Origin: Scardovia wiggsiae
Lineage (GTDB): Bacteria; Actinomycetota; Actinomycetes; Actinomycetales; Bifidobacteriaceae
Length of the DNA: 64,000 nucleotides
Assembly (NCBI RefSeq): GCF_051045985.1
Contig: NZ_CP157350.1
Span: 868,001-932,000, forward strand
Direction: 5' to 3'
In this document: positions 17,577-24,991 of the stretch, in pieces
How positions within the stretch are numbered: the stretch's first letter is position 1
Layout: every line of letters begins with the position of its first letter
The notes under the pieces: generated by a model
What the model was told of the DNA's origin: nothing
The model's input: only the letters and a program-made list of their open reading frames with translations
Databases searched by the model: none
Translations under genes and position numbers: made by a program

Positions 17577-17771
17577 CTACCGGTTGAGCATGGCGCTGAG
17601 TTTCTTGGTCTGCGCCTTGGCAAGTACCTTATTATCAGACATACGGCGGCGTCTGCGGGCAGACTTGTTTTCCAGATTATGGCGCATAGCGCTGCCATTA
17701 TGCACGAGCTTGCCTGTGCGCGTCCTGCGGACACGTTTGGAAAGCGCGGAATTACTTTTCATCTTTGGCAT
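17577..17771 (-). CDS. rpmI: 50S ribosomal protein L35 (bL35)
   Basis: A 64-residue basic large-subunit protein. It begins MPKMKSNSALSKRVRRTRTG and contains the R-rich SARRRRRMSDNKVL segment near the C-terminus. AAGGAGGG lies five bases before the ATG. The start lies inside the end of infC (20-bp overlap), so translation is probably coupled. Confidence 0.97.
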   Translation of the reverse strand: MPKMKSNSALSKRVRRTRTGKLVHNGSAMRHNLENKSARRRRRMSDNKVLAKAQTKKLSAMLNR

Positions 17772-18678
17772 TATTGCCCTCCTTAGGTGATGCCTTCTTC
17801 GCTGCCTTCACTGCAGTGCGGGAAGAGGTCTTCTTCGCAGAAGCTTTTGCTGTTGCAGATGATTTCGAAGCTGTCTTCCTGGAAGCGTTTTCCCCGGCAG
17901 TTTTCGAAGAACCTGCTGTGGATCTGCCTTCCCTGGAAGCCCTAGCCCTGCCAGTCCCACGCGGCTTGCTGCCGCCTGATGCTGCCCTGCCGGATGAGGA
18001 AGCATGTACCTGTACCGGTTCGATGCCCAAAGACTCAAGGGTTTTATGGGCTTCTTCAGCCGCAGCCTTCTGAGCCTCCTTTTTAGCAGTCAGACGGGCC
18101 TGCTGACGGGCCTGGCGTTCTTCACGCAAACCGGCACCGCGGCGGCGCTGTTCAGACTGCTTATGGACTTTCTTACCTTTAGGCGCAAGCACCATAATGA
18201 TATTCCGTCCATCACGGCGGGGAGCAGATTCAACTGTGCCTGATTCCTCTACCTCGCCCGCAAGACGCTGCATCAGTTCAATACCGCCAACAGGGCGCGA
18301 CTGCTCGCGTCCGCGCAGCATAATACTGACTTTGACCTTATCGCCCCCCTCAAGGAAGCGAGCGACCTGGTTTTTTTTCACTTCGAAATCATGATCATCA
18401 ATTTTCAGACGGAAACGTGTTTCTTTTACCTCAGCTGTGCTCTGGTTGCGGCGGGCCTCACGGGCCTTGATCTTCTCGTTATACTTGAATTTGCCGTAAT
18501 CAATAAGCTTTGCTACCGGCGGTTTGGCATGCGGAGAAACCTCGACAAGGTCAAGGTTTGCTTCGCGGGCAAGATTGAGCGCTATCGTTGTTTTAACAAT
18601 ACCGACCTGTTCACCCTGCGGTCCAATGAGACGCACTTCAGAAGCACGAATCTCATCATTTATACGCTGTTCGCTGAT
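17752..18678 (-). CDS. infC: Translation initiation factor IF-3 with non-AUG start and long basic tail
   Basis: IF-3 binds the 30S subunit and discriminates against wrong start codons. The first in-frame ATG/GTG is the GTG at 18636, but it would remove the conserved SEQRINDEIRASEV segment that is encoded upstream. An in-frame TGA lies just before AAT GGA GTC ATC ATC AGC GAA, so initiation must use an ATC codon. GGAG at 18684-18687 favours the second ATC (18678) over the first (18681). The N-domain contains RLIGPQGEQVGIV and KLIDYGKFKYNEK, and the C-domain contains VKVSIMLRGREQSRP. About the last 110 residues form a Lys/Ala/Ser-rich disordered tail that is not part of the core fold. A rare start codon fits the known autoregulation of IF-3. 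Confidence 0.9.
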   Translation of the reverse strand: MSEQRINDEIRASEVRLIGPQGEQVGIVKTTIALNLAREANLDLVEVSPHAKPPVAKLIDYGKFKYNEKIKAREARRNQSTAEVKETRFRLKIDDHDFEVKKNQVARFLEGGDKVKVSIMLRGREQSRPVGGIELMQRLAGEVEESGTVESAPRRDGRNIIMVLAPKGKKVHKQSEQRRRGAGLREERQARQQARLTAKKEAQKAAAEEAHKTLESLGIEPVQVHASSSGRAASGGSKPRGTGRARASREGRSTAGSSKTAGENASRKTASKSSATAKASAKKTSSRTAVKAAKKASPKEGNNAKDEK

Positions 18679-18892
18679 GATGACTCCATTTCATATTGTT
18701 CCGTATGAATCACCCGGACATACGCAAACTGCTGCGATCCACGCAACATATATGGCATATTACTGCCACAAGGCATAAGCCTTACCCGAAGCTGCGGAAA
18801 GCTTCCAGGTGGGAGATCCACTTTCTTGATTTCTCAAGCCTTAAACAGATTACCATACCCCTTGACATATATGCATATACAGAATATTTGCT

Positions 18893-20260
18893 TTACTCGC
18901 CGCCCGTTCCTGGAGTATTGGTGCCATCCGGACTATGTGTGCCTGCAGTGCCTTTAATACCGCCAGTATTCTCAGCATCCCCATCTTTGGTACCTTGCGT
19001 ATCATTCGGGACGGCGCCCTGCTCAGGCAAAGGCCCGATATAACGGGATTCATCTACCCGGCGCATGGAACTGCGAAGCCAGCGATGTTTCCGGGACGGC
19101 CTCTTTTTGCTTACCGGCCTCTTTTTCTTCGGGGTATGTACGCGGATCTCCTGAGTGATCATATCAGCCAGCTTTTCCACAGACGAAGGGTCGCCGTAGC
19201 GCCCGCGCCCATGGAGGTACTGCTCCTCATCATCATGGAGATAACCGCGGTAATCGCCCCGCCAGCCGTGCGGAGTGACGCCTGAAGCACCATAGCTGTC
19301 CGGAAGCTCCGGCTGTGCACCGCCAAACGGGCGCGGCGTACGCGCAACTTTAACGCGCACGACGTTAGAAGGGTCATTGATAGCAATAGGCGCCGTAGGG
19401 TCAGGGATCGTTGAGCCCGATGTACGGCTTGCAATATGCGCAGGCAGCCACTCGGAGATCCTGGAAACAATGAAGCACATGATGAAATACAGGACCGCAG
19501 CGATAGTCAATGCCTGGAGGATATTGAAATACATAGAACCCAGCCGCCTGGACTGCTGGAGCAGGTCCGTATACAGGATGATAGAACCCAATGCCGTATC
19601 CTTAAGGACAACAACAAGCTGGGTAATCGCCGCAGGGAGCATTGCATATAACGCCTGCGGGACTTCGATAGTCATAAGGGATCGCGTCCTGGTAAGCCCC
19701 AGCGCCAGGGCCGCTTCGCGCTGTCCTCCCGGAAGGCTGCCGACGCCGGAACGTACAAGCTCAGCAACAACGGAGCCGTTATACAGCACCAGAGAAAGCG
19801 TCACAGCCCAGTAGCTTGATGATGGGATATTAGCAGCTGCGAACCAGCGCCACATGAAAATCATCATCAGGAGGACAGGCACGGCCCGGCAGAACTCAAC
19901 TACGATCCCTGATACTGCGCGTACAAGCATATTAGGGATAAGCCTGCCTACCCCAAAGATAAGGCCGAAAACCACAGACCCTATAATTGCTACCGCTGAT
20001 GCGCTCAGCGTCTGCACAAGCCCGGGCAGGTAGAAATCGGCCCATGCCTCACCGTCCAGTGCAGGCTTCCACAGTTCCCAGCTAAGCTGGTTTTCCCCGT
20101 CAGGAGGATTGTGGAGCCTCATAAGGACGAACACAATAAGGGCTGCTATGAGTACCGCACCAATAGCATTGATAACGCGGATCCTGCGGCGCCCCTTAGG
20201 CCCCGGGGCATCAAAAAGGAGCTGCGATGACGTATCGCGGGAATTCTGGGAATTGTTCAT
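18893..20260 (-). CDS. Amino acid ABC transporter permease with long C-terminal extension (GltK-like)
   Basis: HisM/GltK-type polar amino acid permease. The membrane part (about residues 25-280) has the conserved DFYLPGLVQTLSASAVAIIG entry helix and the EAA loop REAALALGLTRTRSLMTIEV. After the last helix (ALTIAAVLYFIMCFIVSRIS) the protein continues for about 175 hydrophilic residues rich in Pro, Arg, Lys and Gly, including KKKRPVSKKRPSRKHRWLR; this is far longer than in standard permeases (about 215-280 residues). The ATG overlaps the stop of the partner permease in ATGA. The order ATPase, binding protein, permease 1, permease 2 (22768 to 18893) matches the gluABCD/gltIJKL class. The tail presumably faces the cytoplasm and its role is unknown. 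Confidence 0.87.
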   Translation of the reverse strand: MNNSQNSRDTSSQLLFDAPGPKGRRRIRVINAIGAVLIAALIVFVLMRLHNPPDGENQLSWELWKPALDGEAWADFYLPGLVQTLSASAVAIIGSVVFGLIFGVGRLIPNMLVRAVSGIVVEFCRAVPVLLMMIFMWRWFAAANIPSSSYWAVTLSLVLYNGSVVAELVRSGVGSLPGGQREAALALGLTRTRSLMTIEVPQALYAMLPAAITQLVVVLKDTALGSIILYTDLLQQSRRLGSMYFNILQALTIAAVLYFIMCFIVSRISEWLPAHIASRTSGSTIPDPTAPIAINDPSNVVRVKVARTPRPFGGAQPELPDSYGASGVTPHGWRGDYRGYLHDDEEQYLHGRGRYGDPSSVEKLADMITQEIRVHTPKKKRPVSKKRPSRKHRWLRSSMRRVDESRYIGPLPEQGAVPNDTQGTKDGDAENTGGIKGTAGTHSPDGTNTPGTGGE

Positions 20261-20946
20261 CGGCGCACCGCCAATCTGTTGGACAGGTATGTTGTAACCA
20301 GGCCTATCGGAATGATAAGGATAAGGTATCCGACAGCGAAAACAAGGAATATCTGGAGTATCCGGCTGGGATGGAACTCAAGCATTTCACTCATTAATGA
20401 TGATGTCTCTGTTGTCACTGATGCCGCTGCCGCAACCGTTGAATTCTTGAGGAGGGCAATAAGCGTATTGCCCAGAGGCGCTACTGATCCGCGCAGGGCC
20501 TGCGGAAGGATGACCGAAGACGCAGACTGCATAAAAGTGAGCCCCAAAGCACGGGATGCTTCAGCCTGCCCCAGAGGGACGGTATTGATACCGCTCCTTA
20601 ACGACTCTGAGACGAATGCAGCCGTATACGCGCTCAGCCCGACGACAGCAAGCCAGAAGAAGTTGACAGTAAAGTTATCAGAAAACTTCAGCTTTAGCTG
20701 GCCGAAGAAACCCAGGACCATGAACACCATAATGATAGTGAGCGGCATATTTTTGAAGAATTCAGTGTATGCCGCAGACAGCCCCCTCAATGACGATATT
20801 GGGCTGATACGCATCATAACGAGTATCACTCCAGCAACCATTGAGAAAAGCGCTGACCATAGCGTGATCTGGATATTGACCCAGAACGCCGCAGGGATAT
20901 TATATTCCTGGAAAAGCTGGACAAATCCTGTGAAAAAATCCCTCAT
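20257..20946 (-). CDS. Amino acid ABC transporter permease (GltJ/GluC-like)
   Basis: First permease of the polar amino acid importer, 229 residues, with about five helices. The N-terminal IPAAFWVNIQITLWSALFSM and the EAA loop QAEASRALGLTFMQSASSV identify the HisM/GlnP family. GGAAGG ends nine bases before the ATG. It overlaps the next permease by 4 bp and starts 3 bases after the binding-protein stop, so the four genes form one tight operon. Confidence 0.9.
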   Translation of the reverse strand: MRDFFTGFVQLFQEYNIPAAFWVNIQITLWSALFSMVAGVILVMMRISPISSLRGLSAAYTEFFKNMPLTIIMVFMVLGFFGQLKLKFSDNFTVNFFWLAVVGLSAYTAAFVSESLRSGINTVPLGQAEASRALGLTFMQSASSVILPQALRGSVAPLGNTLIALLKNSTVAAAASVTTETSSLMSEMLEFHPSRILQIFLVFAVGYLILIIPIGLVTTYLSNRLAVRR

Positions 20947-20949
20947 CTG

Positions 20950-21882
20950 CTATTCACCTTCCCTGGCGACCGGCGGGTTATACTGAGGGTCCGGTGAATA
21001 TCCTGAACCTGCAGTGGAATTTTTGATTGCCCGCATCCATGTACCGGTTTTGACCATATCATTGACCGCAGCATCTATCTTTTGCGCGAAAACTTTGGAG
21101 TTCTTATTCTTCTGTATACCGATGCCGTAGTATTCCTGGGTAAAGGGCTTCCCGACCAGTTTCAGTCTTCCCCGGGCATTGGAAGCCAGCCCGGCGAGGA
21201 TAATGTCATCTGTTGTGACTGCATCTACGATACCTGAAAACAGGGCTGTAGCGCATTCGGCATAGCTTGGCTGTTCCATAAGCTGGACTTTGCTCGCGTA
21301 GCGTTTTTTGATCACAGTTGCAGATGTTGAACCGGTCACAGAACACAGACGTTTCCCGTTAAGGTCCTGAGGGCCACGGATAGATGTGTTGTCTTTGCGG
21401 ACAAGGAGGTCCTGCCCGGCAACCAGATACGGGCCGGCGAAATCAATAGTCTTTTTACGGTCAGAAGTAATGGAATAAGATGCTATGATCATATCGACAT
21501 CACCGTTCTGGAGCATAGTCTCGCGCTGTTTTGAAGGCGCTTCAACCCATACGATCTCGTAATCCTTATATCCAAGCTTGTGCGCGATATAGCGGCCTAC
21601 CTCAACATCAAAACCGGAGTATGAATCCCTTTTCTTGTATCCAACCCCAGGCTGGTCGAACTTGATACCGATCTTTATCACATGGCTGCTGCTGGACGTG
21701 CTGCCGCACGCAGCCAGGGATACTATGCTTGCCATGGCAATAAACAGTGCCGCAATCTGTGCTGCGATCCGCCTGCGGCGGGTACTGCCGCTGCCGGCCC
21801 TGCTACCGTACCCCGGGCTGCGGCGCATACTGTGCCCGGCACAGGCACCGGCACCGGGGACAACCGTATTTCCACACATCAT
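20950..21882 (-). CDS. Amino acid ABC transporter substrate-binding lipoprotein (glutamate/glutamine type)
   Basis: Family-3 solute-binding protein. The start is taken at 21882 (310 residues), where AGGAAGAAGG lies just upstream; the longer open frame to 22050 overlaps the ATPase gene. An unusually long, Arg/Gly-rich pre-segment of about 45 residues precedes the hydrophobic core and the lipobox SLAAC. Binding-domain features follow: GVGYKKRDSYSGFDVEVGRY and DVDMIIASYSITSDRKKTIDFA, the latter the hallmark of glutamate/glutamine binding proteins, then VCSVTGSTSA-like ligand loop (LCSVTGSTSATVI). The exact amino acid cannot be read from the sequence, but the glutamate/glutamine class is the best fit. 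Confidence 0.88.
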   Translation of the reverse strand: MMCGNTVVPGAGACAGHSMRRSPGYGSRAGSGSTRRRRIAAQIAALFIAMASIVSLAACGSTSSSSHVIKIGIKFDQPGVGYKKRDSYSGFDVEVGRYIAHKLGYKDYEIVWVEAPSKQRETMLQNGDVDMIIASYSITSDRKKTIDFAGPYLVAGQDLLVRKDNTSIRGPQDLNGKRLCSVTGSTSATVIKKRYASKVQLMEQPSYAECATALFSGIVDAVTTDDIILAGLASNARGRLKLVGKPFTQEYYGIGIQKNKNSKVFAQKIDAAVNDMVKTGTWMRAIKNSTAGSGYSPDPQYNPPVAREGE

Positions 21883-21901
21883 AAAACTACCTTCTTCCTG
21901 C

Positions 21902-22768
21902 TTAATGCTCAAGGATCTTAGACAGAAAGTCTTGTGCACGGGCTGTCTGAGGGTTGCCGAAGAACTGGTCGGGGGTCCCGGATTCGAGGATCTTCCCATC
22001 AGCCATAAAAATAATACGGTCTGCAGCTTTACGGGCAAAACCCATCTCATGGGTAACGCAGATCATGGTCATCCCTTCAGAAGCAAGGCTTACCATAACA
22101 TCCAGGACTTCATTGACCATTTCAGGGTCAAGCGCTGAAGTCGGCTCATCGAACAGCATGACTTTCGGATGCATGGCAAGGGCACGGGCGATAGCTACGC
22201 GCTGCTGCTGCCCGCCGGACAGCTGAGAAGGCATTTTACCGGCCTGCGAATCAACACCTACACGCGCCAGAAGCTCCATCGCCTCATCCTGCGCTTCACC
22301 TTTCTTCATATGGCGCACTTTGATAGGGGCGAGCGTTACATTATCAAGGATGTTCTTATTCGCAAACAGGTTGAACTGCTGGAAAACCATACCGACTTCA
22401 GCACGCAGGTCAGCGAGGGCCTTACCCTCCTGCGGAAGCGGCTCACCGTCAATAAGGATGGAACCGGAATCAACAGTTTCAAGCCTGTTAATGGTACGGC
22501 ACATAGTAGATTTACCGGAGCCTGACGGGCCGAGGACCACAAGCACCTCGCCTTTGGTGACTTTAAGATTGATATCTTTCAGGACATGCAGTGAGCCGTA
22601 ATGTTTTTCCACGTGCTGCAGTTCAACAAGCGTGCGGGAAGGGTCCTTTTTATCGCTCCGCCATGCCTCCCGCATACTATGCGTATCCGGCTGCAGCATA
22701 TCAGTCTGGCCACTGCTGCCTAACTCTGCATTGCCTGCCAGATCCTGAGCGCTCTGTATCTCGGCCAT
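21902..22768 (-). CDS. Polar amino acid ABC transporter ATPase (GltL/GluA/GlnQ-like)
   Basis: Nucleotide-binding subunit of the importer, 288 residues. I prefer the ATG at 22768 to the GTG at 22771 because AGGAGG lies six bases upstream of it. A disordered arm of about 45 residues precedes the domain. Walker A GPSGSGKST, Q-loop MVFQQFNLF, signature LSGGQQQRVAIARALA and Walker B VMLFDEPTSALDPE are all intact, followed by the VTHEMGFARKAADRIIFM switch region typical of this class. It is the first gene of a four-gene operon running to 18893. Confidence 0.92.
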   Translation of the reverse strand: MAEIQSAQDLAGNAELGSSGQTDMLQPDTHSMREAWRSDKKDPSRTLVELQHVEKHYGSLHVLKDINLKVTKGEVLVVLGPSGSGKSTMCRTINRLETVDSGSILIDGEPLPQEGKALADLRAEVGMVFQQFNLFANKNILDNVTLAPIKVRHMKKGEAQDEAMELLARVGVDSQAGKMPSQLSGGQQQRVAIARALAMHPKVMLFDEPTSALDPEMVNEVLDVMVSLASEGMTMICVTHEMGFARKAADRIIFMADGKILESGTPDQFFGNPQTARAQDFLSKILEH

Positions 22769-22973
22769 CACACACCTCCTGGAATCCTGTGCGGGAATAT
22801 CCCGGCACCCTATTACTGCTCATTTCCGTTTTTATGTATCCCCGTCGTCTCAGACGGGGTGGGCGAAACTGCCCGCATAGCCGTCAATGGGACCTGAATC
22901 CTACTTACCACAAAATAATACCATACAGGTATAGCACACAGGCAAAACCCTGCGAAACCTGGGCAAAGACAGC

Positions 22974-23768
22974 CTACACTATGCCGAAATGTTTAAGTGC
23001 CTTGTACACCCCGTCATCATCGACACTCTGGGTGACATAATCGGCATGCGATTTAACAGAGGAATGCGCATTCCCCATTGCTACGCCGATACCTGCATAG
23101 TCAAGCATATCAATATCATTGCCGCCATCCCCAAATACGACGCAGCCTTCCCGGCCGAGGCCCCATGCGTCAAGCATGGCCTGTATCCCCTTATCTTTGC
23201 CGCCATCCGCAGGGATAAAATCAGCAAAATCAGGATGCCACCGGACAGGACGGATATGGGTAAACATCGTATCCAGCTCCTTTTCGACATCAAGCGGCAC
23301 AAACATGCTGAACTGGTAAATATTGTGATCCAGGGCACGCATCGGATCATCAATTACCGCCTTATCGACGGTCCCCCCAAGATCCTTGTACAGTTTCGTA
23401 ACCTCAGCACCGATACGGTTAAAATATCCGTAATCCTTTTCAGAAAAATGCACGCTGATATTAGGATGGTCCTGGAGATAGCCGATGAACAGCTCTATTT
23501 CTTCGTGTTTCAGATATTCATCCCTGTAAGTGCCTTTCCCGTCGTATGCTATCTGGCCTGTCATGCAGACACAGCCGTCAAAATCCATATCAAGCGTACG
23601 CTGTACTGCCTGGAGCTCCTGAGGCGAACGCCCTGTTGCAAGCGCTGTTTTGATACCCTTCTGCCTGCATATCTCAACTGCATCACGGGCAGACCGCGGG
23701 ACATCATTCGTTGCAAAGCTTGTCAGAGTCCCGTCAATATCAAAGAATACCGAAGTAATTGTGCGCAT
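22974..23768 (-). CDS. HAD-superfamily phosphatase, Cof type
   Basis: A haloacid dehalogenase phosphatase of class IIB (Cof/YbiV group), 264 residues from the ATG at 23768. Motif I is FFDIDGTLTSF, motif II is ALATGRSP, and motif III/IV are GGKDKGIQAM and VVFGDGGNDIDMLDYAGIGVAMGNA. A C2-type cap lies between motifs II and III. Such enzymes hydrolyse sugar phosphates or pyridoxal phosphate; the substrate is not predictable here. The start is inferred from the HAD motif position and from TACAGT followed by six bases and ATG, without a ribosome binding site. It diverges from the thiamine pyrophosphokinase gene across 71 bases. Confidence 0.88.
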   Translation of the reverse strand: MRTITSVFFDIDGTLTSFATNDVPRSARDAVEICRQKGIKTALATGRSPQELQAVQRTLDMDFDGCVCMTGQIAYDGKGTYRDEYLKHEEIELFIGYLQDHPNISVHFSEKDYGYFNRIGAEVTKLYKDLGGTVDKAVIDDPMRALDHNIYQFSMFVPLDVEKELDTMFTHIRPVRWHPDFADFIPADGGKDKGIQAMLDAWGLGREGCVVFGDGGNDIDMLDYAGIGVAMGNAHSSVKSHADYVTQSVDDDGVYKALKHFGIV

Positions 23769-23839
23769 GGTATAACTGTACAGTATCGGCAGCAGATCAT
23801 GATCATATGAATATACTGAAAGCCTTTTATACTGAATAT
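23769..23839. promoter_or_regulatory. Compact divergent promoter for two leaderless genes
   Basis: On the minus strand TACAGT (23775-23780) is followed by six bases and the ATG of the HAD gene. On the plus strand TATACT (23828-23833) is followed by GAATAT and the ATG of thiN. Neither gene has a Shine-Dalgarno sequence. The two -10 boxes lie 47 bases apart, so the upstream parts of the two promoters must overlap. Confidence 0.5.
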
Positions 23840-24643
23840 ATGGCACAACTGACCGGTTCTCCGTCCACTGCAGGTGGTCCGCACGGATACCGCGGGATAT
23901 CTTCCCCGGTGTTCACGCGCTGTGCGATTTTCGCAGCAGGCGAATACTACGAGGAAATACCTTATCTCGACAAAACTTCGTATGTTATAGCTGCAGACGG
24001 AGGGCTTGATTATGCGCTGGCGGCAGGGGCCACCCCTCATGCCCTTATCGGCGATAATGATTCCCTGGCAAATCCGGCGGCAGCGGGGTCACTGGCAGAA
24101 GATACAGATATTATTACCCTGCCGTCGCAGAAAGATGATACAGACCTCTCAGCAGCGGTAAAATATGCATGGGATAAAGGCCTGCACCAGTTTGATATTT
24201 ACGGGGCACTCGGCAGGCAGATCGACCATACGATCTCCAGCATGACCATACTTGCGCTGATTGCACAGTCCGGCGGTATCGCTTTCCTCCATGGCGACCA
24301 TACGATAGTAACAGCAATATGCGATGCCAGGATGGAATTCCCTCACGGTTATGTGGCTCCGCGCAGGATGGTTTCTATTTTCGCATACAGCGATGTATGC
24401 ACAGATGTATCTGTAACCGGCCTGAAATACGGGCTGGACCATGCAACTGTGAAGAGCATCAACGATTTCGGATCCCGTAACGAATTTGTCGGCGATACCA
24501 AGTCTTCTATAGAGGTTTCTTCCGGGACGCTGCTTATTACATATCCCAGCGAAGCCCCCTATCCGACTGTTGTTACACAGCGTGACCCTGCAAAATCGCT
24601 TGGCACTGTGAGTACAGCTGTTTCCAGCCATCTGGCCCATTAG
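23840..24643 (+). CDS. thiN: Thiamine pyrophosphokinase
   Basis: Transfers pyrophosphate from ATP to thiamine, making thiamine diphosphate, the cofactor of the bifid-shunt phosphoketolase. The 267-residue product has the family motifs AADGGLDYALAAG, ALIGDNDSL (GD.DS) and PSQKDDTDLSAAVKYA (K.DTD), then GALGRQIDHTIS (GxxGxRxDH), which form the active site. I use the ATG at 23840; earlier in-frame ATGs overlap the promoter of the divergent HAD gene. The gene looks leaderless. I see no TPP riboswitch upstream, as expected for a salvage kinase with such a short upstream region. Confidence 0.92.
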   Translation: MAQLTGSPSTAGGPHGYRGISSPVFTRCAIFAAGEYYEEIPYLDKTSYVIAADGGLDYALAAGATPHALIGDNDSLANPAAAGSLAEDTDIITLPSQKDDTDLSAAVKYAWDKGLHQFDIYGALGRQIDHTISSMTILALIAQSGGIAFLHGDHTIVTAICDARMEFPHGYVAPRRMVSIFAYSDVCTDVSVTGLKYGLDHATVKSINDFGSRNEFVGDTKSSIEVSSGTLLITYPSEAPYPTVVTQRDPAKSLGTVSTAVSSHLAH

Positions 24644-24720
24644 CATTTTTCGAGAATCACATCCATACCTCGCCCAGTGCCGGCAGTTTTCCGCAGCCAT
24701 TTTTTGCTGCATTTCCCAGT

Positions 24721-24803
24721 CTGGTGGTAAAACACGCAGATACAAAATTATTTTCGGCGGTTTTCCACATTTTATTTTTTGTATCTGCGTGTTTTACCAC
24801 CAG
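24721..24803. repeat. Palindromic repeat element, copy 2 (83 bp)
   Basis: Perfect 27-bp arms (24721-24747 and 24777-24803) start CTGGTGGTAAAACACGCAGA and read back as the complement, around a 29-base centre. The arms match those of copy 1 (16911-16996). Comparing the reverse complement of this copy with copy 1 aligns the centres too, so the copies are homologous and oppositely oriented. It lies between the convergent ends of thiN and the sugar permease. Confidence 0.88.
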
Positions 24804-24818
24804 CGATCGATGGCCCGA

Positions 24819-24829
24819 CCCCCCCCCCC
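24819..24829. repeat. Poly-C tract, 11 bases
   Basis: An 11-base C run sits 15 bases beyond palindromic element 2, in a convergent intergenic region. It cannot control transcription initiation of either neighbour. Confidence 0.85.
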
Positions 24830-24868
24830 ACGCACGGGCAACACCCTTTTCCGCCGCTCCCTCTCATC

Positions 24869-24900
24869 AAAAAAGGGCTGCTGTCAGCCGACAGCAGCCC
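24869..24900 (-). terminator. Intrinsic terminator of the sugar ABC operon
   Basis: On the minus strand GGGCTGCTGTC pairs with GACAGCAGCCC around a four-base loop and is followed by six T. It lies about 90 bases after the permease stop. Confidence 0.9.
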
Positions 24901-24991
24901 CTGCACAGGCACATCCTGCAGAAGGAAGTGCACCTGTGCCTATTGCGGAATCTTATTCAAGGAGAGCCTTTATATTTTATCTGTTATCTGT

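Larger units (their letters stand above)
24644..24991. other. Convergent intergenic region thiN / sugar permease
   Basis: 348 bases without a gene. It holds palindromic element 2 (24721-24803), the poly-C run (24819-24829) and the terminator of the minus-strand sugar ABC operon (24869-24900). No terminator with a T-run is seen for thiN, unless the palindromic element serves that purpose. Confidence 0.6.

Noticed and set aside
18864..18892. TTGACA with a weak TATTTG 17 bases later on the plus strand
   Set aside because: Looks like a promoter, but only antisense sequence of minus-strand genes follows; no plus-strand gene.
22840..22859. Hairpin CCCCGTC-N6-GACGGGG upstream of the amino acid ABC operon
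   Set aside because: Considered as a terminator for the HAD gene, but no T-run follows on the minus strand; on the plus strand the T-run precedes the stem. Possibly a leader hairpin only.
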